Below, in pieces: positions 11,846 to 21,868 of a stretch of DNA of 64,000 nt. Position numbers and translations under genes: made by a program. Below the pieces are notes generated by a model. That model was not told the origin of the DNA, ran no database searches, and was given only the letters and a program-made list of their open reading frames with translations. Position 1 is the first letter of the stretch; the number at the start of each line of letters is the position of its first letter. Source of the stretch: Heterohyrax brucei (Eukaryota; Chordata; Mammalia; Hyracoidea; Procaviidae); the NCBI GenBank assembly GCA_028571685.1, contig CM053164.1, forward strand, positions 35,142,501 to 35,206,500, given 5' to 3'.

Positions 11846-12040
11846 ACCTGTTGCTGCCGATTTGATTTCAACTCATAATGACCCTATAGTACAGAGTAAA
11901 ATTATCTTACAGGATTTTCAAAGCTATAATCTTTATGGAAGCATACTGCCACATCTTTCTCCCACAGAGCGACTGGTGAGTCCGAATCACAGACGTTTCG
12001 CTTAGCAGCTGAGTGCTTCACCTTTGTGCCTGCAGAGCTC
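11846..12040 (-). repeat. AfroSINE type C, antisense, second copy
   Basis: Same order as its left neighbour: 'tttgatttcaactcataatg', 'aaagctataatctttatgga', 'gccacatctttctcccacag', 'tcgcttagcagctgagtgct'. The two copies sit in tandem with about 10 bp between them but differ in sequence, so they are independent insertions. Confidence 0.8.
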
Positions 12041-13373
12041 TTTTACCTCCTTTAGTCCCCTCCCAAAATTCACTCAGCACTCAGAGACTCTGCAGGAATT
12101 ACCAAGGGCACTCCACACATTTGCAGATGGTTTTATATTAATTGTGTGAAAAAGAGCACTTACTGAAGACGAATGTGCTAATATCAGAAAAACTGGGGCA
12201 GACTCCAAATGCCTCAGAAAGCCGTCAGCACCCAAAATAAGTCCAGGGCTTGCAGTTGGAGGGTTAGATGTCTGTGCATCACCTGGCCCATCGCTGCTCC
12301 AGCAGCTCTACCATGCCACCTACCCACCGTGACCCGCCTCGTTGTTCCCCATTTCCCTCCAAGTGGGAGGCAGAGGTCAGGTTTCTCAGCAAAGCTGCAT
12401 AGGCCACCTCCATGAGAATACAAAGAAAGCCAGCTTTTTCAGCAACCGCATAATCTCAGAGGCAAAAGAAAGTTCAGTGGTCCCTCTGGAGGCAGAAAGC
12501 TTAGACACTGTGCTGGATTCACATTTCCTCAGTTAGCAAAAGGATCCGTGGGTACGAAGAGTCATTTATGTGCCTGTCCCCCTAAGGAGGATTTAAGGCG
12601 TAGTTCTGAAGAACTGTAATAACACCCCATGCCTAGGACCCATTTTCTGTCTCTACATTCCAAGTTATTTCCATGGGAGCTTTCCCTTTCCACCGCTGCT
12701 TTTAGCCACACAAGGGTCCTCTGGCTCCTTGGCACAGCCCAAGCCATCAGTCACAGCAGGACAGAAGGCTGGGCAGGGCAGACTAATGAGACAGAAGTAT
12801 GTTCTTTTCTGTTTACAAATTGCTTTCAGCCCTGTGGAGACAGACACTTCTAAATGTTAAGTGTTGTCGCCGCAGGAGGGGGGGAAGTACGACTGATAGC
12901 TTGTCTGAAATCTACCGAGAGTGGGGCCGCAGCCACTGTCCCCCTGCCCTCAACCCCTAACCCACTTACGCAGGAACAAGGGTACTGTGCAGTGGTCCAT
13001 CTCTTCCCAGTTTCGTGCTTCATCCCACCCAGGCCCAGAAATCTCTCTCTGAACTCTTCCACAGTTATTGCTTTCATCCAGTACCAGCCTGTATATTCAT
13101 GCAGCAGGTGGAGCTTGTCCTACTCACCTTGAAATCTCTCACTAAACCTGTCACAGTGTGTGCACATATACAGGCTGACCAATCAAATGTCATGAATCTT
13201 GTCCCCATGTCAACAACACTACAGACTTTTGTAACCTCAAGATTTATGTAGATACTTATTATAATTGTTAACGTCTATCTCATGGCTATTTCGCGCTAAA
13301 CATTGTGCTAAGTACCTTAGATACATTTTCTCTAAATCTTGTCATTACCATGGAAAATAAGTATTCTATCCAC
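12041..13373. other. Unassigned sequence
   Basis: No recognised repeat or gene. Several 60-92-codon frames overlap on both strands without domain similarity. SINE-free for 1.3 kb. Confidence 0.4.
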
Positions 13374-13440
13374 AAAAACCTACTGCTGTAGAGTCGATAC
13401 CTACTCATAGTAACCCTATTGGACAGAATAGAACTGCCTT
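13374..13440 (-). repeat. AfroSINE 3' fragment
   Basis: 'gctgtagagtcgatacctac' and 'gtaaccctattggacagaat' are the tail half of the antisense SINE; the head is absent. Confidence 0.75.
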
Positions 13441-13463
13441 AATGTTAGCTTCTAATGTTACTA

Positions 13464-13602
13464 TAAAGTCCATTGCCGTCAAGTCAATTCTGGTTCACAG
13501 CTGCCCTATAGAACAGAGTAGAACTTCCTCAGAGGGTTTCCAAGGAATGTCTAGTGACTTTCAGGTAGCAGCCAAGCCCTAATCCATTACTACACCATTT
13601 GT
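13464..13602 (-). repeat. AfroSINE type A, antisense, internally shortened
   Basis: 'gccgtcaagtcaattctggt', 'gggtttccaaggaatgtcta', 'aagccctaatccattactac'. The part between the 'gtggatttgaac' B-box complement and the head is deleted. Confidence 0.8.
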
Positions 13603-13639
13603 ACATTCTAAAGTTACACAGAACGATTCCGAGTCCTTT

Positions 13640-14485
13640 TCTCACCTCACTCTTGCCTAAGGCAGCCTCGTTCATCTCACTGACTTTCAGTGTCATCTAT
13701 CTGTTGGCGTCTCCAAATTCATATCTCCAACCCAGATCTCATTTAAGCTTCAGGCTCATTTATCCAATCGCCTACTTGACATATCCATTTAGATGTCTCC
13801 CAAGCATCTCAACTGGCACGTCTAAAACTGAAACCTCCCTTCTACTTGGCCTCCCTCGGTCTTTATCACAGACAATGGCACAACCATCCACTGGTGATTT
13901 AAGTCGGAATCATCTTTGACAGTTCTCTTTCTCTCATCTCATGCATCTAATTGATTGCCCAAAGCTTCCAATTTCTCCTCTAATTCATGTGCTAACTCCA
14001 TCCCCTTTTTGCTCATCTCCACTACTGCAACCCTAGTCCAAGTCACAGGTCTCTCAATCTCATCTCCATCCACCCTACATGCCTTTTCTCACACACTATA
14101 GCCAAGAGGGTCGCCATGAGTCGGATTTGACTCGACGGCACTTGGCTTGGCTATAGCCAAGAGGTGATGGTGTAATAGTTGTTATTATTGTTCTTGTTGC
14201 TTTGACAAAATTCAAATTAGGAACGTGACATGCTGCTGAAAACTCTCCACTGAAAATCCTCCACTTGCTTGCTTGTGTCCTTAATAGAAAATCAAATTAC
14301 TCAACTTGGGCCCTAAAGTTCTTCAGTATCCAGCCCCTCCTCTCCCTTCAGGTTTATCCTACCACTCTCTTCTTCTAGTTGACCCTATTTCCATTACACC
14401 ACAGCTGTCTTTCTTCCCTTTTAGACTCACAGGTTCACATATACTGTTCCTTCTGTAACACTTTGAATGACATGTCCTGCTATGG
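13640..14485 (+). repeat. L2 LINE fragment, sense, split by a short insertion
   Basis: Typical L2 ORF2 C-terminal region: 'gtctaaaactgaaacctccc', 'cggaatcatctttgacagtt' (the LGVILDSS-like segment), 'actgcaaccctagtccaagt', then after 14164 'gaaaatcctccacttgcttg'. Frameshifts abound. It is interrupted at 14110-14150. Confidence 0.75.
14110..14150 (+). mobile_element. 41-bp RTE/SINE tail insertion with 14-bp TSD
   Basis: The insert 'gtcgccatgagtcggatttg...ggcttgg' is only the shared RTE/AfroSINE 3' end. It is bracketed by perfect direct repeats 'ctatagccaagagg' at 14096-14109 and 14151-14164, inside an L2. Confidence 0.9.
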
Positions 14486-14562
14486 AAGCCCGGTGCAGCC
14501 TATGGAACTCTATGTTTAAATGTATAAAATAAAATGCATAGGATTACAAAGGAAACCAGCTA

Positions 14563-15120
14563 TGAGGTCTGACAACTACATTTGCAAACTAATCCTAGAA
14601 AAAATACTAAATACCTCATTGCTGAATATCACTATGGTAACCTTCACAGTACTCCCTTTGGGAAGCTATGTGCTAACACCAGTGTCTAGTACACCCTTTG
14701 AGACAATCTTGAAACCCTTTTTCTGGAATGGTCCTCAGAGCAGTCACTATGTTACCCTTGATGTCCTGAATGTCATCCAAACGTCTTCCATTCAACATTT
14801 CCTTTATTTTCGGGTAAAGGAAAAAGTCACTGGGGGCCAGATTAGGTGAGTAGGGATGGTATTTCAACACAGTTGTTCACTGTCCAAAAACTCTCTAACA
14901 AACAACTAAGCAGTCAAGTTTGTGTACTTGCTACCATGCCATCATATGCAATGGCCATTCCAGAAAGAGTTCTGAAATTACTTTAAAGGGTGGACCAGGC
15001 ACTGGCATTGGTGCATAGCTTCCCAAGGGGAGTACTTTGAATGTGACTGTAGTGATATTCAGCAATAAATTATGTAGCACTCAGAACAATTAAGTTTGCA
15101 GACTTAATGCTCAGACCTCA
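14563..15120 (-). mobile_element. Mariner-derived foldback element, copy 1
   Basis: Bounded by TA dinucleotides (14561-14562 and 15121-15122), the target duplication of mariner elements. The left arm 14563-14733 and right arm 14953-15120 are inverted copies of each other: for example 'gggaagctatgtgctaacac' on the left matches the complement of 'ggtgcatagcttccc' on the right. The 219-bp loop encodes the transposase C-terminal region on the minus strand. Each arm derives from the transposon 3' end, so the element is a mariner with an inverted duplication of one end. Confidence 0.85.
14673..14870 (-). pseudogene. Mariner transposase C-terminal remnant
   Basis: Sixty-five codons are open. Residues 4-15 read HPYSPNLAPSDF, the mariner DDE/D block 'HPPYSPDLAPSDFxLFPKLK' that holds the third catalytic Asp (the D of PSD). 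Then come a 'GRRLDDIQDIK' segment and the 'TRHWC' end region. The N-terminal DNA-binding domain and the first two catalytic Asp are absent, so it cannot make an active enzyme. The frame runs from the loop into the left arm of the foldback element. Confidence 0.85.
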
Positions 15121-15399
15121 TATATTAAAATGCAGTTATCAAAATATTTTTCAATAAATTTGCGATGAAGTAATAATAAAAGTGCTTTTTCACCAAGCCA
15201 AGCCAAGTGCCGTTCGAGTAGCAACTAATAAGACTCAGATCCAATATCTTCTGCAATCGCAATGAGATATGAAAATAACTGTGGTTTCTACTGGTGACAG
15301 TATTAGGTACTGCTAAGACTACTGTGAAATAAAGTTGTAATTTTTTTCTGTCTCGTTAAGAACCATGTTTGTATAAGAAAAACACTTTCCCATTCTCCC

Positions 15400-15668
15400 C
15401 ACTGAGAAACTCTTGGTCATCTCTCAACCTTAGAATAGCCTTCTTCAATGTCCCAGACTGAGAACTTGACCTTTGTTCTCCTCATTCACACTATCTTCTT
15501 TATTTATCTTCAATTTTATCTCAGATTGTAACTACATGTGCATTCGTTTATATAGGCACTGTCTTTCTGTTACTAGATTGCAAGTTCCATGAGGGTGAAA
15601 ACATTACCTACTCTGTTCAGTGCCTGAGACACAGAAGGCAATGATTCAATAAATGAATGAATGAATTG
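15400..15668 (+). repeat. L2 3' end with (AATG)n tail
   Basis: 'actagattgcaagttccatg', 'agggtgaaaacattacctac', 'aatgattcaataaatgaatg' then 'aatgaattg' is the ordinary L2 3' end on the + strand. Confidence 0.75.
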
Positions 15669-15772
15669 TCCATAATTGCTAAGCAATGAAGCATGGCTAC
15701 AATAACCTATGTCTATCTAACTTCAGAGTTTCTCTTCTTTCACAGTGTCACGCTGAACTAAAATAAACCATA

Positions 15773-15932
15773 AACTCTCACGCTTGAGTCAATTTTGACT
15801 CATAGCAACCTTATAGGACAAAGTACAACTGACCTGTAGCGTTTCCAAGGAACAGATGGTGAATTTGAACTGTCAATCTTTTGGTTAGTAGTGAGCTTCT
15901 AACCACTATGCAATCAGGACTCCCACACTGAA
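15773..15932 (-). repeat. AfroSINE type A, antisense
   Basis: 'ttgagtcaattttgactcat', 'aacagatggtgaatttgaac', 'gcttctaaccactatgcaat'. Complete but diverged. Confidence 0.88.
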
Positions 15933-15935
15933 CTA

Positions 15936-16108
15936 CAAAAAAAAAAAAAAAAAAAAACCTGCCATCAAGTCGATTCCAACTCACAGTGATCCTACAAGAC
16001 TGAACAGAACTGTCTCATAGTTTCCAAGAAGTATCTGGTAGATTCAAACTGCCAGACTTTTAGTTAGCAGATGTAGCACTCAACCACTAGGCCACCAATA
16101 TTTCCACA
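15936..16108 (-). repeat. AfroSINE type A, antisense, with A-run
   Basis: A 21-bp A-run (15937-15957), then 'gccatcaagtcgattccaac', 'ctggtagattcaaactgcca', 'gcactcaaccactaggccac'. Back to back with the preceding copy, same orientation. Confidence 0.9.
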
Positions 16109-16371
16109 TTCAACCAAATGTGTTAAATGAGTTCTGTTTCGTAAACATGTATCTCCTTCTAACATGTTTCATTGATCTCTCTAGCAGAATATTTTTCTTT
16201 GTAACTCTGCTGAACTTGCCCTTCAAAGAGATTACCTTTACCAAAAAAAAGCTTATCTTTCTAAAGGTAATGTTTGGTAAAAATTGATGGAAAAAAAGCC
16301 TTGGTTCACATTTTCAAGTTACTTTATTTTCCTGAAATTTTAAATGATTTTAGATGTATTCAGGTCATAAC

Positions 16372-16496
16372 AAACAGAACCAATTGCTATTAAATTGATT
16401 CTAGCTCATGGCCTCTCCATGTATATTTAGAGTAGAACTGTACTCCATAGGTTTTTCAGTGGCTGATTTTTCAACAGCAGATAATCAGGCCTTTCT
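16372..16496 (-). repeat. AfroSINE type B, antisense, head missing
   Basis: 'gctattaaattgattctagc', 'ttttcagtggctgatttttc', 'aatcaggcctttcttctgag'. It stops where the next SINE, in the opposite orientation, begins. Confidence 0.85.
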
Positions 16497-16702
16497 TCTG
16501 AGATTACAAATGCTTCACATGCTCAGCTGTTAACCAAAAGTTTGGAGGTTCAAATCCACTTATAGGCACCTTGAAAGAAAGACTTGGCAATATAATTCTG
16601 AGAAACTGACCTTTGAAAAGTTTACAGAGCATAGTTCCTCTCTGACACACTCAGGGTTGCCATGGTAAGGAGGAATTGAGTTAACAGCAACTGGAAACTA
16701 CA
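16497..16702 (+). repeat. AfroSINE type B, sense
   Basis: 'catgctcagctgttaaccaa', 'gttcaaatccacttataggc', 'aaagaaagacttggcaatat', 'agcatagttcctctctgaca', 'ggaattgagttaacagcaac'. With its left neighbour it makes an imperfect inverted pair. Confidence 0.85.
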
Positions 16703-18724
16703 AATGGCATCAGGTGAGCACAACTACTGACTAGAGTAGCTGCATCCCTGGGTTCCTGATGTCATATGTGGCTGTGGGTCAGGTGCACCAGGGTTTGGGA
16801 TCCTTCACCACCACAGAGTCACTGCCTCTGGCTCTCCTACCCTAGTTCTCTCTGCTTTCTTCCCCTCTTACCTCTAGTCAACAGGCTTGCCTCACTTAAA
16901 AATAGAAGATAACCTGCACCCTGGCTAACCTAGACCATCAAACCTTTAAAAATAGAGAAAGATTTGGTTATTCCACGGATAAAGGTAAGTAAGTAATTGC
17001 TCTGATGCCTTGAAACCAAATGCGGGGAACAGGGCCAAGGTGAAATCTGCCTGTGGGTTCTCTCGCACAGCTCACCTCCCTGGTACCTCAGCCAATTCCA
17101 AAGGCCCTGATGGTCCTTACTCATCAAGGCCTTCTTCCCAGGCAACTGCACTTGGAGCTGAATAACCCAGCCTGTAGGGACTTTCCAGGAGGGCAAATGG
17201 TGAACCTGAATCCCGGAAGAAAAGAACAATTTGAACGACACAAAATGCCCAGGACAGTGCTGGCCCCAACACGGATACCAGAACCCTCTTACTCCAAAGA
17301 TAACAGGGAAGGAGAGAGAGAGAGGATGTTTCTAGAGGACAGAGCAGGGAACCTAGTCAGCAGCGCTCACAGCCACAGGCGATCCCTGATCTCTTTTAGG
17401 AGACTTCACAGACTATCTTCTCCACCACCTCCTTCCTGGAATAGGAGGATATGATTAGCACAAATATCCACATTTTTTCCCCCAAGAAACTGATTAAAAC
17501 AAAACAAAACAAAAATCATAAAAGGAATCCATTGGACAGTTGCTATAATTGGAGCTGTGTTTGTCATTAAGGCAAGTACAAGACCACGGAAAGGGCACAG
17601 GAAACGTGAGTTCTAACAATACCTTGTATTGTTTCACATTTAAAGATCTGTTCCTTTAAGACCCCTTTTCATGTCTTTAAAATGGAGAAAACCCATGTTA
17701 CCTGTCTCACTATGTACTGTGTCAACAATACAAGGGAACCATTGCCATGACAGGCAGGAAGCTCAAACACATCTGCTACCTTCAGAGGTCTCAGGTAAGA
17801 TTCTGGAAGAACCACCACCTGGAGGAGCAGACTAGCACACCGACAAATCTGCAGTTCACGCTGGTCCCTCAGGAGTAACTCCAGAGGGGTGATCCATGGC
17901 CTCCTCTAGAGGGCGCTCCTTTGTCAAATTGACCTCAGTCACAAAGTGCTCTCACAACGCTGCCTGCATTTGTCCTCTTCTAATTTGGGGCCATTTCTCC
18001 TTGTTGTTCCTACACTGATGACTGAAATTAATCCTTGGCATTTCCCAACAGCTAAATCATCATAATCAAACTGTGCAGCTGCCAGATCTGCTGACTCAAA
18101 CCCCCTATGTATTCATATGATATTTGCTGGGTAATTACAGAATAGAGGTAATTATATTCATGACTCCATTACTTTCATAATTCCAGAGTTCCAGAAATCA
18201 CTAAAAAAAAAAAAAAAAAAAAAAAATCCCCACAGAGCCTAAAGAAGAAACTCCTTCACCAATTACCCTAACCCAATTCTTACATTGTTTGCCGCCTCAT
18301 AGAATTCTTTCCTCACAGTCTTGCCTTAGGAGAGCAGCAGCTGCTAAGCTTCTTAGTGACAAGGAGAAGGAAAAAAGATGAAGCACAGATTAGGATGAGG
18401 CAGCCCATACTTGCTTAGGACCAAAAAAGCTTTGGGTTATATTAAGCAATGTATTTCATTTACAGTACCACTAACTACTGTAACATGCAAGTCGTAATTT
18501 CCTGTGAATTCTTGAGGGCTCAACACAAATAAAATCTATTTTTTACTCCTGTCTGGTCCAGTTCAGGTGCTCTTGCCAGGTAGCCTCAGACATCTTCATT
18601 CAAGAACACAGACTCCTTCTTTCTATCCTACTGTAAGTCTTCAAAGGTTTGTCCAATCAGCCAATAGATGGGGAAAGACTTTTTAACTTTTTAACCAGCT
18701 GGTAACAAGTCACATGGTTCTATC
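16703..18724. other. SINE-free unassigned sequence
   Basis: Two kilobases with no recognised mobile element. It contains a 133-codon frame (17053-17454) without a known domain, an A-run at 18203-18227, and an AT-rich stretch near 18110-18185 with homeodomain-type TAATTA cores. No exon is supported. Confidence 0.4.
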
Positions 18725-18838
18725 TGTTTAGTTTGGGTTCTGCAGAGGAGCAAAACCTGAGACATACATATGTGTGTGTGTATGTGTACATATATATATG
18801 TACATATACATATAGTTTTACATGCATATACAAATGTA
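18725..18838 (-). repeat. LTR end fragment with (TG)n/(TA)n tract
   Basis: 'gttctgcagaggagcaaaac' resembles the reversed end 'gttctctggagaaccctgac' of the LTR-like repeat that follows. It runs into 'tgtgtgtgtatgtgtacata' and 'tatatatgtacatatacata'. Confidence 0.55.
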
Positions 18839-18891
18839 GCCCTTGTTGAAAAACTACTTCCTGACAATGACTCTGTTCTATAGTATGTGTG

Positions 18892-19310
18892 AGGGTTAAT
18901 TTTACATGTCAACTTGGCTGGCAAGTGTGTCCAGTTGTTTGGTCCAAGACTAGTGCAGACATTGATATGAAAGAACTTTGATGATAAAGCATTCACAATT
19001 AGTTGACTGTTAGTAAAGAAAATTACCCTTGTTAATGCAACCAGGCCTCATGAAATCAATCAAAGATCATAAGAGCAAGCAAAAATTGAGATTTTCCACG
19101 GACAAAGAATTCTGCCTCAAAACTCTAAATAGACATCCTACCAGTGTTTCCAGCCCATTGCCTGTCCTACCTGATTTCAGACACAGGGCTACTAGAGTTT
19201 CTAGTCTACTGTCTGACCAGATATAGTATTTGCCAACCCCACCAACTGTGTGAGCCAATTGCTTAAAATAAATTAAATCTCTCTCTTTCTCTCTGCCTAC
19301 CTATTTTTCT
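18892..19310 (+). mobile_element. LTR-like mammalian repeat, left part
   Basis: Starts 'tgtgagggttaattttacat', continues 'gtcaacttggctggcaagtg', 'aagaattctgcctcaaaact', 'gtgagccaattgcttaaaat' and a CT-rich run (19279-19299). The ending of the same repeat type ('ggttctctttctctggagaa') reappears at 21613, after two RTEs and another repeat. Confidence 0.65.
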
Positions 19311-20187
19311 TATTCAGTCTGCATGCTGAACAAATAATTTGAGAAGCCGTACTATATAAAGAAAATACGAGGCATTAGAATTAGAGGAAGACTCATTAAC
19401 AACCTGCAACGTGCAGGTGACACAGCCTTGTTTGTGGAAAGAGAAGAGGTCTTGAAACACTTACTGGTATAAATCAAAGACTACAGTCTTCAGTATGAGT
19501 TGCAGCTTAGCATAAAGAAAACAAAAAGTCCTCACAACTGGACCAATAAACAACATCATGATAAATGGCAAAAGTATTAAAGTTGTTGAGGATTCTATTT
19601 TGTTTGGATCTGCAATGAACACTTGGGAAAGCAGCAGTCAAAAAAATCAAACAGCAGCACTGCGCTGGGCAAATCTGCAGGCAAAGACCTCTTTAAAATG
19701 TCAAAAAGCAAATACTCTACTGTGGGGACTAAGATGAGCGTGACCCAAACCTTGATATTTCCAATCATCTTATACGCATGGGAAAATCAGACGGTGAACA
19801 AGGAGACCGAAGAAGAATTGATGTCTTTGAAGTATTGTGTTGGCTAAAAACAGTGAATATAGTATAGACTGCCAGAAGAACAAACAAACATTTTGGAAAA
19901 AGTACAGTCAGAGTGTTTCCCAGAAGGTGGTGAGACTTCACCTTACATACTTTGGACATGTTATCGGGAAGAATCAGTCCCCAGAGAAGGACACCATGCT
20001 TGGCAAGGTAGATGATCAGAGAGAAAGAAGAAGACCCTCAACAAGATAGACTGACACAGTGATTGCAACAACAGGTTAAAATATAACGATTGTGAGCATG
20101 ATGCAGGACCAGTGTCTTGAACTCACACGCATAGGGTTGTTATGACTCACAACTGACTTGATGGTACCTAACAACAACAACAACACC
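19311..20187 (+). mobile_element. RTE/BovB-type LINE, 5'-truncated, sense
   Basis: Carries the end of the RT region ('gaagactcattaacaacctg', 'caggtgacacagccttgttt', where the FADD-like active site would lie) to the 3' tail 'tgatggtacctaacaacaac' and a (AAC)n run. Frame broken many times; no intact ORF. Confidence 0.92.
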
Positions 20188-20192
20188 TATCT

Positions 20193-20921
20193 ATCTAACA
20201 CTTACTAAAGCTTAAATACTACAGTTTTCAATGTGGATTATACCTGAACCTAAATAAAAAGAAAATTCTTACAACTGAACCAATAAATAGCATCATGACA
20301 AGTTCTGAAGAAATTGAAGTTATCAAGGATTCCACTCTGTGTGGATCCACAATCAACACCCATGGACATAGCAGTCAACAGACCAAATGGCATATTGCAC
20401 AGAGAAAATTTTCTAAAAAATATCTCTTTCAAGTGTTAAAAAGCCAGGATACCACTTTGATGAGTATTGTCTACCTGGCCCACATGATGGCCTTTTTAAT
20501 TGTCTCACAGACATGTGAAAGCAAGACCATGAAAAGGTAGATCAAAACAGAACTGACACATCTGAATTGTGTTGGTAAAGAAAACTGACTTTGTCATGGA
20601 CTGCCAGAAGAACAAACAAATTCTTCTTGGAGAAGTACAGCCAGAAAATTCCTTAAAAGTGAAGAAGGTGAAATATCATCTGGCTTATTTTGGACACATC
20701 ATCAGCAAAGAGCAATTGCTAGGAAAGGACATCATGTTTAGTAAAGAAGAGAGTCAGTGAAAATAAGGTAAGCTCTGTGATGGGTTAACGCAGTGACTGC
20801 AACAGTGGCCTTAAACATGTCAAAGACTATGAGGATGACACAGGGCAGGCAATGTTCCCTTATGGTATATATACAGCTGCCGTGAGTGAGAATAGACTTG
20901 ATGGCAATTAACAACCACAAC
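20193..20921 (+). mobile_element. Second RTE/BovB 3' end, sense
   Basis: Begins 'actaaagcttaaatactaca' and repeats the order of the preceding copy: 'caataaatagcatcatgaca', 'ggattccactctgtgtggat', 'tgccagaagaacaaacaaat', 'gacttgatggcaattaacaa'. It differs enough to be a separate insertion, directly downstream of the first tail. Confidence 0.9.
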
Positions 20922-21522
20922 TCGTGTGTGTGTGTCTGTGTCTGTAGTGGCCAGGATTATGCCAACTTGGCTACTACATATTTGGCTGCTGTATTAAGTG
21001 GCAGGGCCAGACCTGTGGTGGTTTCCCGCCCCTCAGCTCTTGTCTCCTCGCCTTCCACCGCCTACTGCTGGTCTACTCACCAGCCAGCAGCTCCTGCTCT
21101 CTTACGGTGTCTGGTTCCTGGACTTGAACCAGCAGCTGTTGGACTCATCAACCCTTATCGCTGGCGCTTGAGAGTCCTCTTCCCTGACCTGTCAATCATG
21201 GGTTCGCCAGCGTCTGAAGCTTGGTCTCAATGACAGCTTGGGATCCACTGACCTGCACAACAGGTGATCTAGAACTCTGGTCTCTGACCTACTGACCTTG
21301 TGTTCATCAGCTCCCATAGCCATGTGAGACTTGTGCCAGGACTGGGGACCTTCAGCTTCTGTGACTGCGTGAGCTGTTTCCTGTATCTATATAGATATCT
21401 ATCTATCTATCTATCTATCTATTTATATATATAAGTGTCTTTCCTTGTAATTTGTATATATAAATCTTTCCTTGTATGTACATGTGTTACTGGTTTCTCT
21501 TCCCTAGAAAACCCGTCCTAAG
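20922..21522 (+). mobile_element. LTR-like repeat with (ATCT)n
   Basis: After a TG run the sequence reads 'gtggccaggattatgccaac', 'ctcatcaacccttatcgctg', 'cttctgtgactgcgtgagct', a (ATCT)n tract at 21388-21425, and ends 'gaaaacccgtcctaagatag'. The ending resembles the 'ttctctggagaaccctgacta' class of LTR ends. It has no coding capacity. Confidence 0.5.
21388..21432. repeat. (ATCT)n microsatellite
   Basis: About nine ATCT units followed by TATA-rich sequence. Likely polymorphic in length. Confidence 0.95.
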
Positions 21523-21641
21523 ATAGTGTGTGTGTGCACGCATGTGTGTGTGTTCACATGTATACACACACAGACGTGAGTGCATGTATACAAATCTACC
21601 TTTTTGGTTCTCTTTCTCTGGAGAACCATATTTAATACAGT
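21523..21641 (+). mobile_element. End of the interrupted LTR-like repeat, with TG tract
   Basis: (TG)n/(CA)n then 'ggttctctttctctggagaa' and 'ccatatttaatacag', the natural end of the repeat that starts at 18892. Confidence 0.55.
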
Positions 21642-21654
21642 AAAACAAAAAAAA

Positions 21655-21868
21655 TAATAATCAACTGTCCAACTGACAGAGATCCAGTGTGTATCAGTAC
21701 AGAACTCTGCTCCACATCTTTTTCAATGGTTAATTTTTCAGAAGTAGATCACCAGACCTTTCCTCCAAGGAGCCTCCAGGTGGACTCAAATCTCCAACTC
21801 TTCAGGTAGCAGCTAAGCATGTTTTAGCACAGGGCATATTTTTAGCATCCAGGGACTCCAAACTTTAG
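21655..21868 (-). repeat. AfroSINE type B, antisense
   Basis: 'tcaatggttaatttttcaga', 'agtagatcaccagacctttc', 'ccaggtggactcaaatctcc', end 'catccagggactcc'. A short insertion lies near the head ('gcacagggcatatttttag'). Confidence 0.88.

Noticed and set aside
14520-14849. 109-codon plus-strand frame at the foldback element
   Set aside because: It is the antisense shadow of the mariner transposase remnant on the minus strand.
17053-17454. 133-codon frame as a possible gene
   Set aside because: No domain, no repeat-free conserved context that I can test, no convincing splice sites. It overlaps a 103-codon frame on the other strand, as expected by chance.
18203-18227. Poly-A tail of a processed pseudogene
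   Set aside because: The sequence upstream has no cDNA-like ORF or matching TSD.
20193-20921. Tandem RTE pair as one duplicated element
   Set aside because: The two copies begin at different points and differ at many bases, so separate insertions fit better than a tandem duplication.
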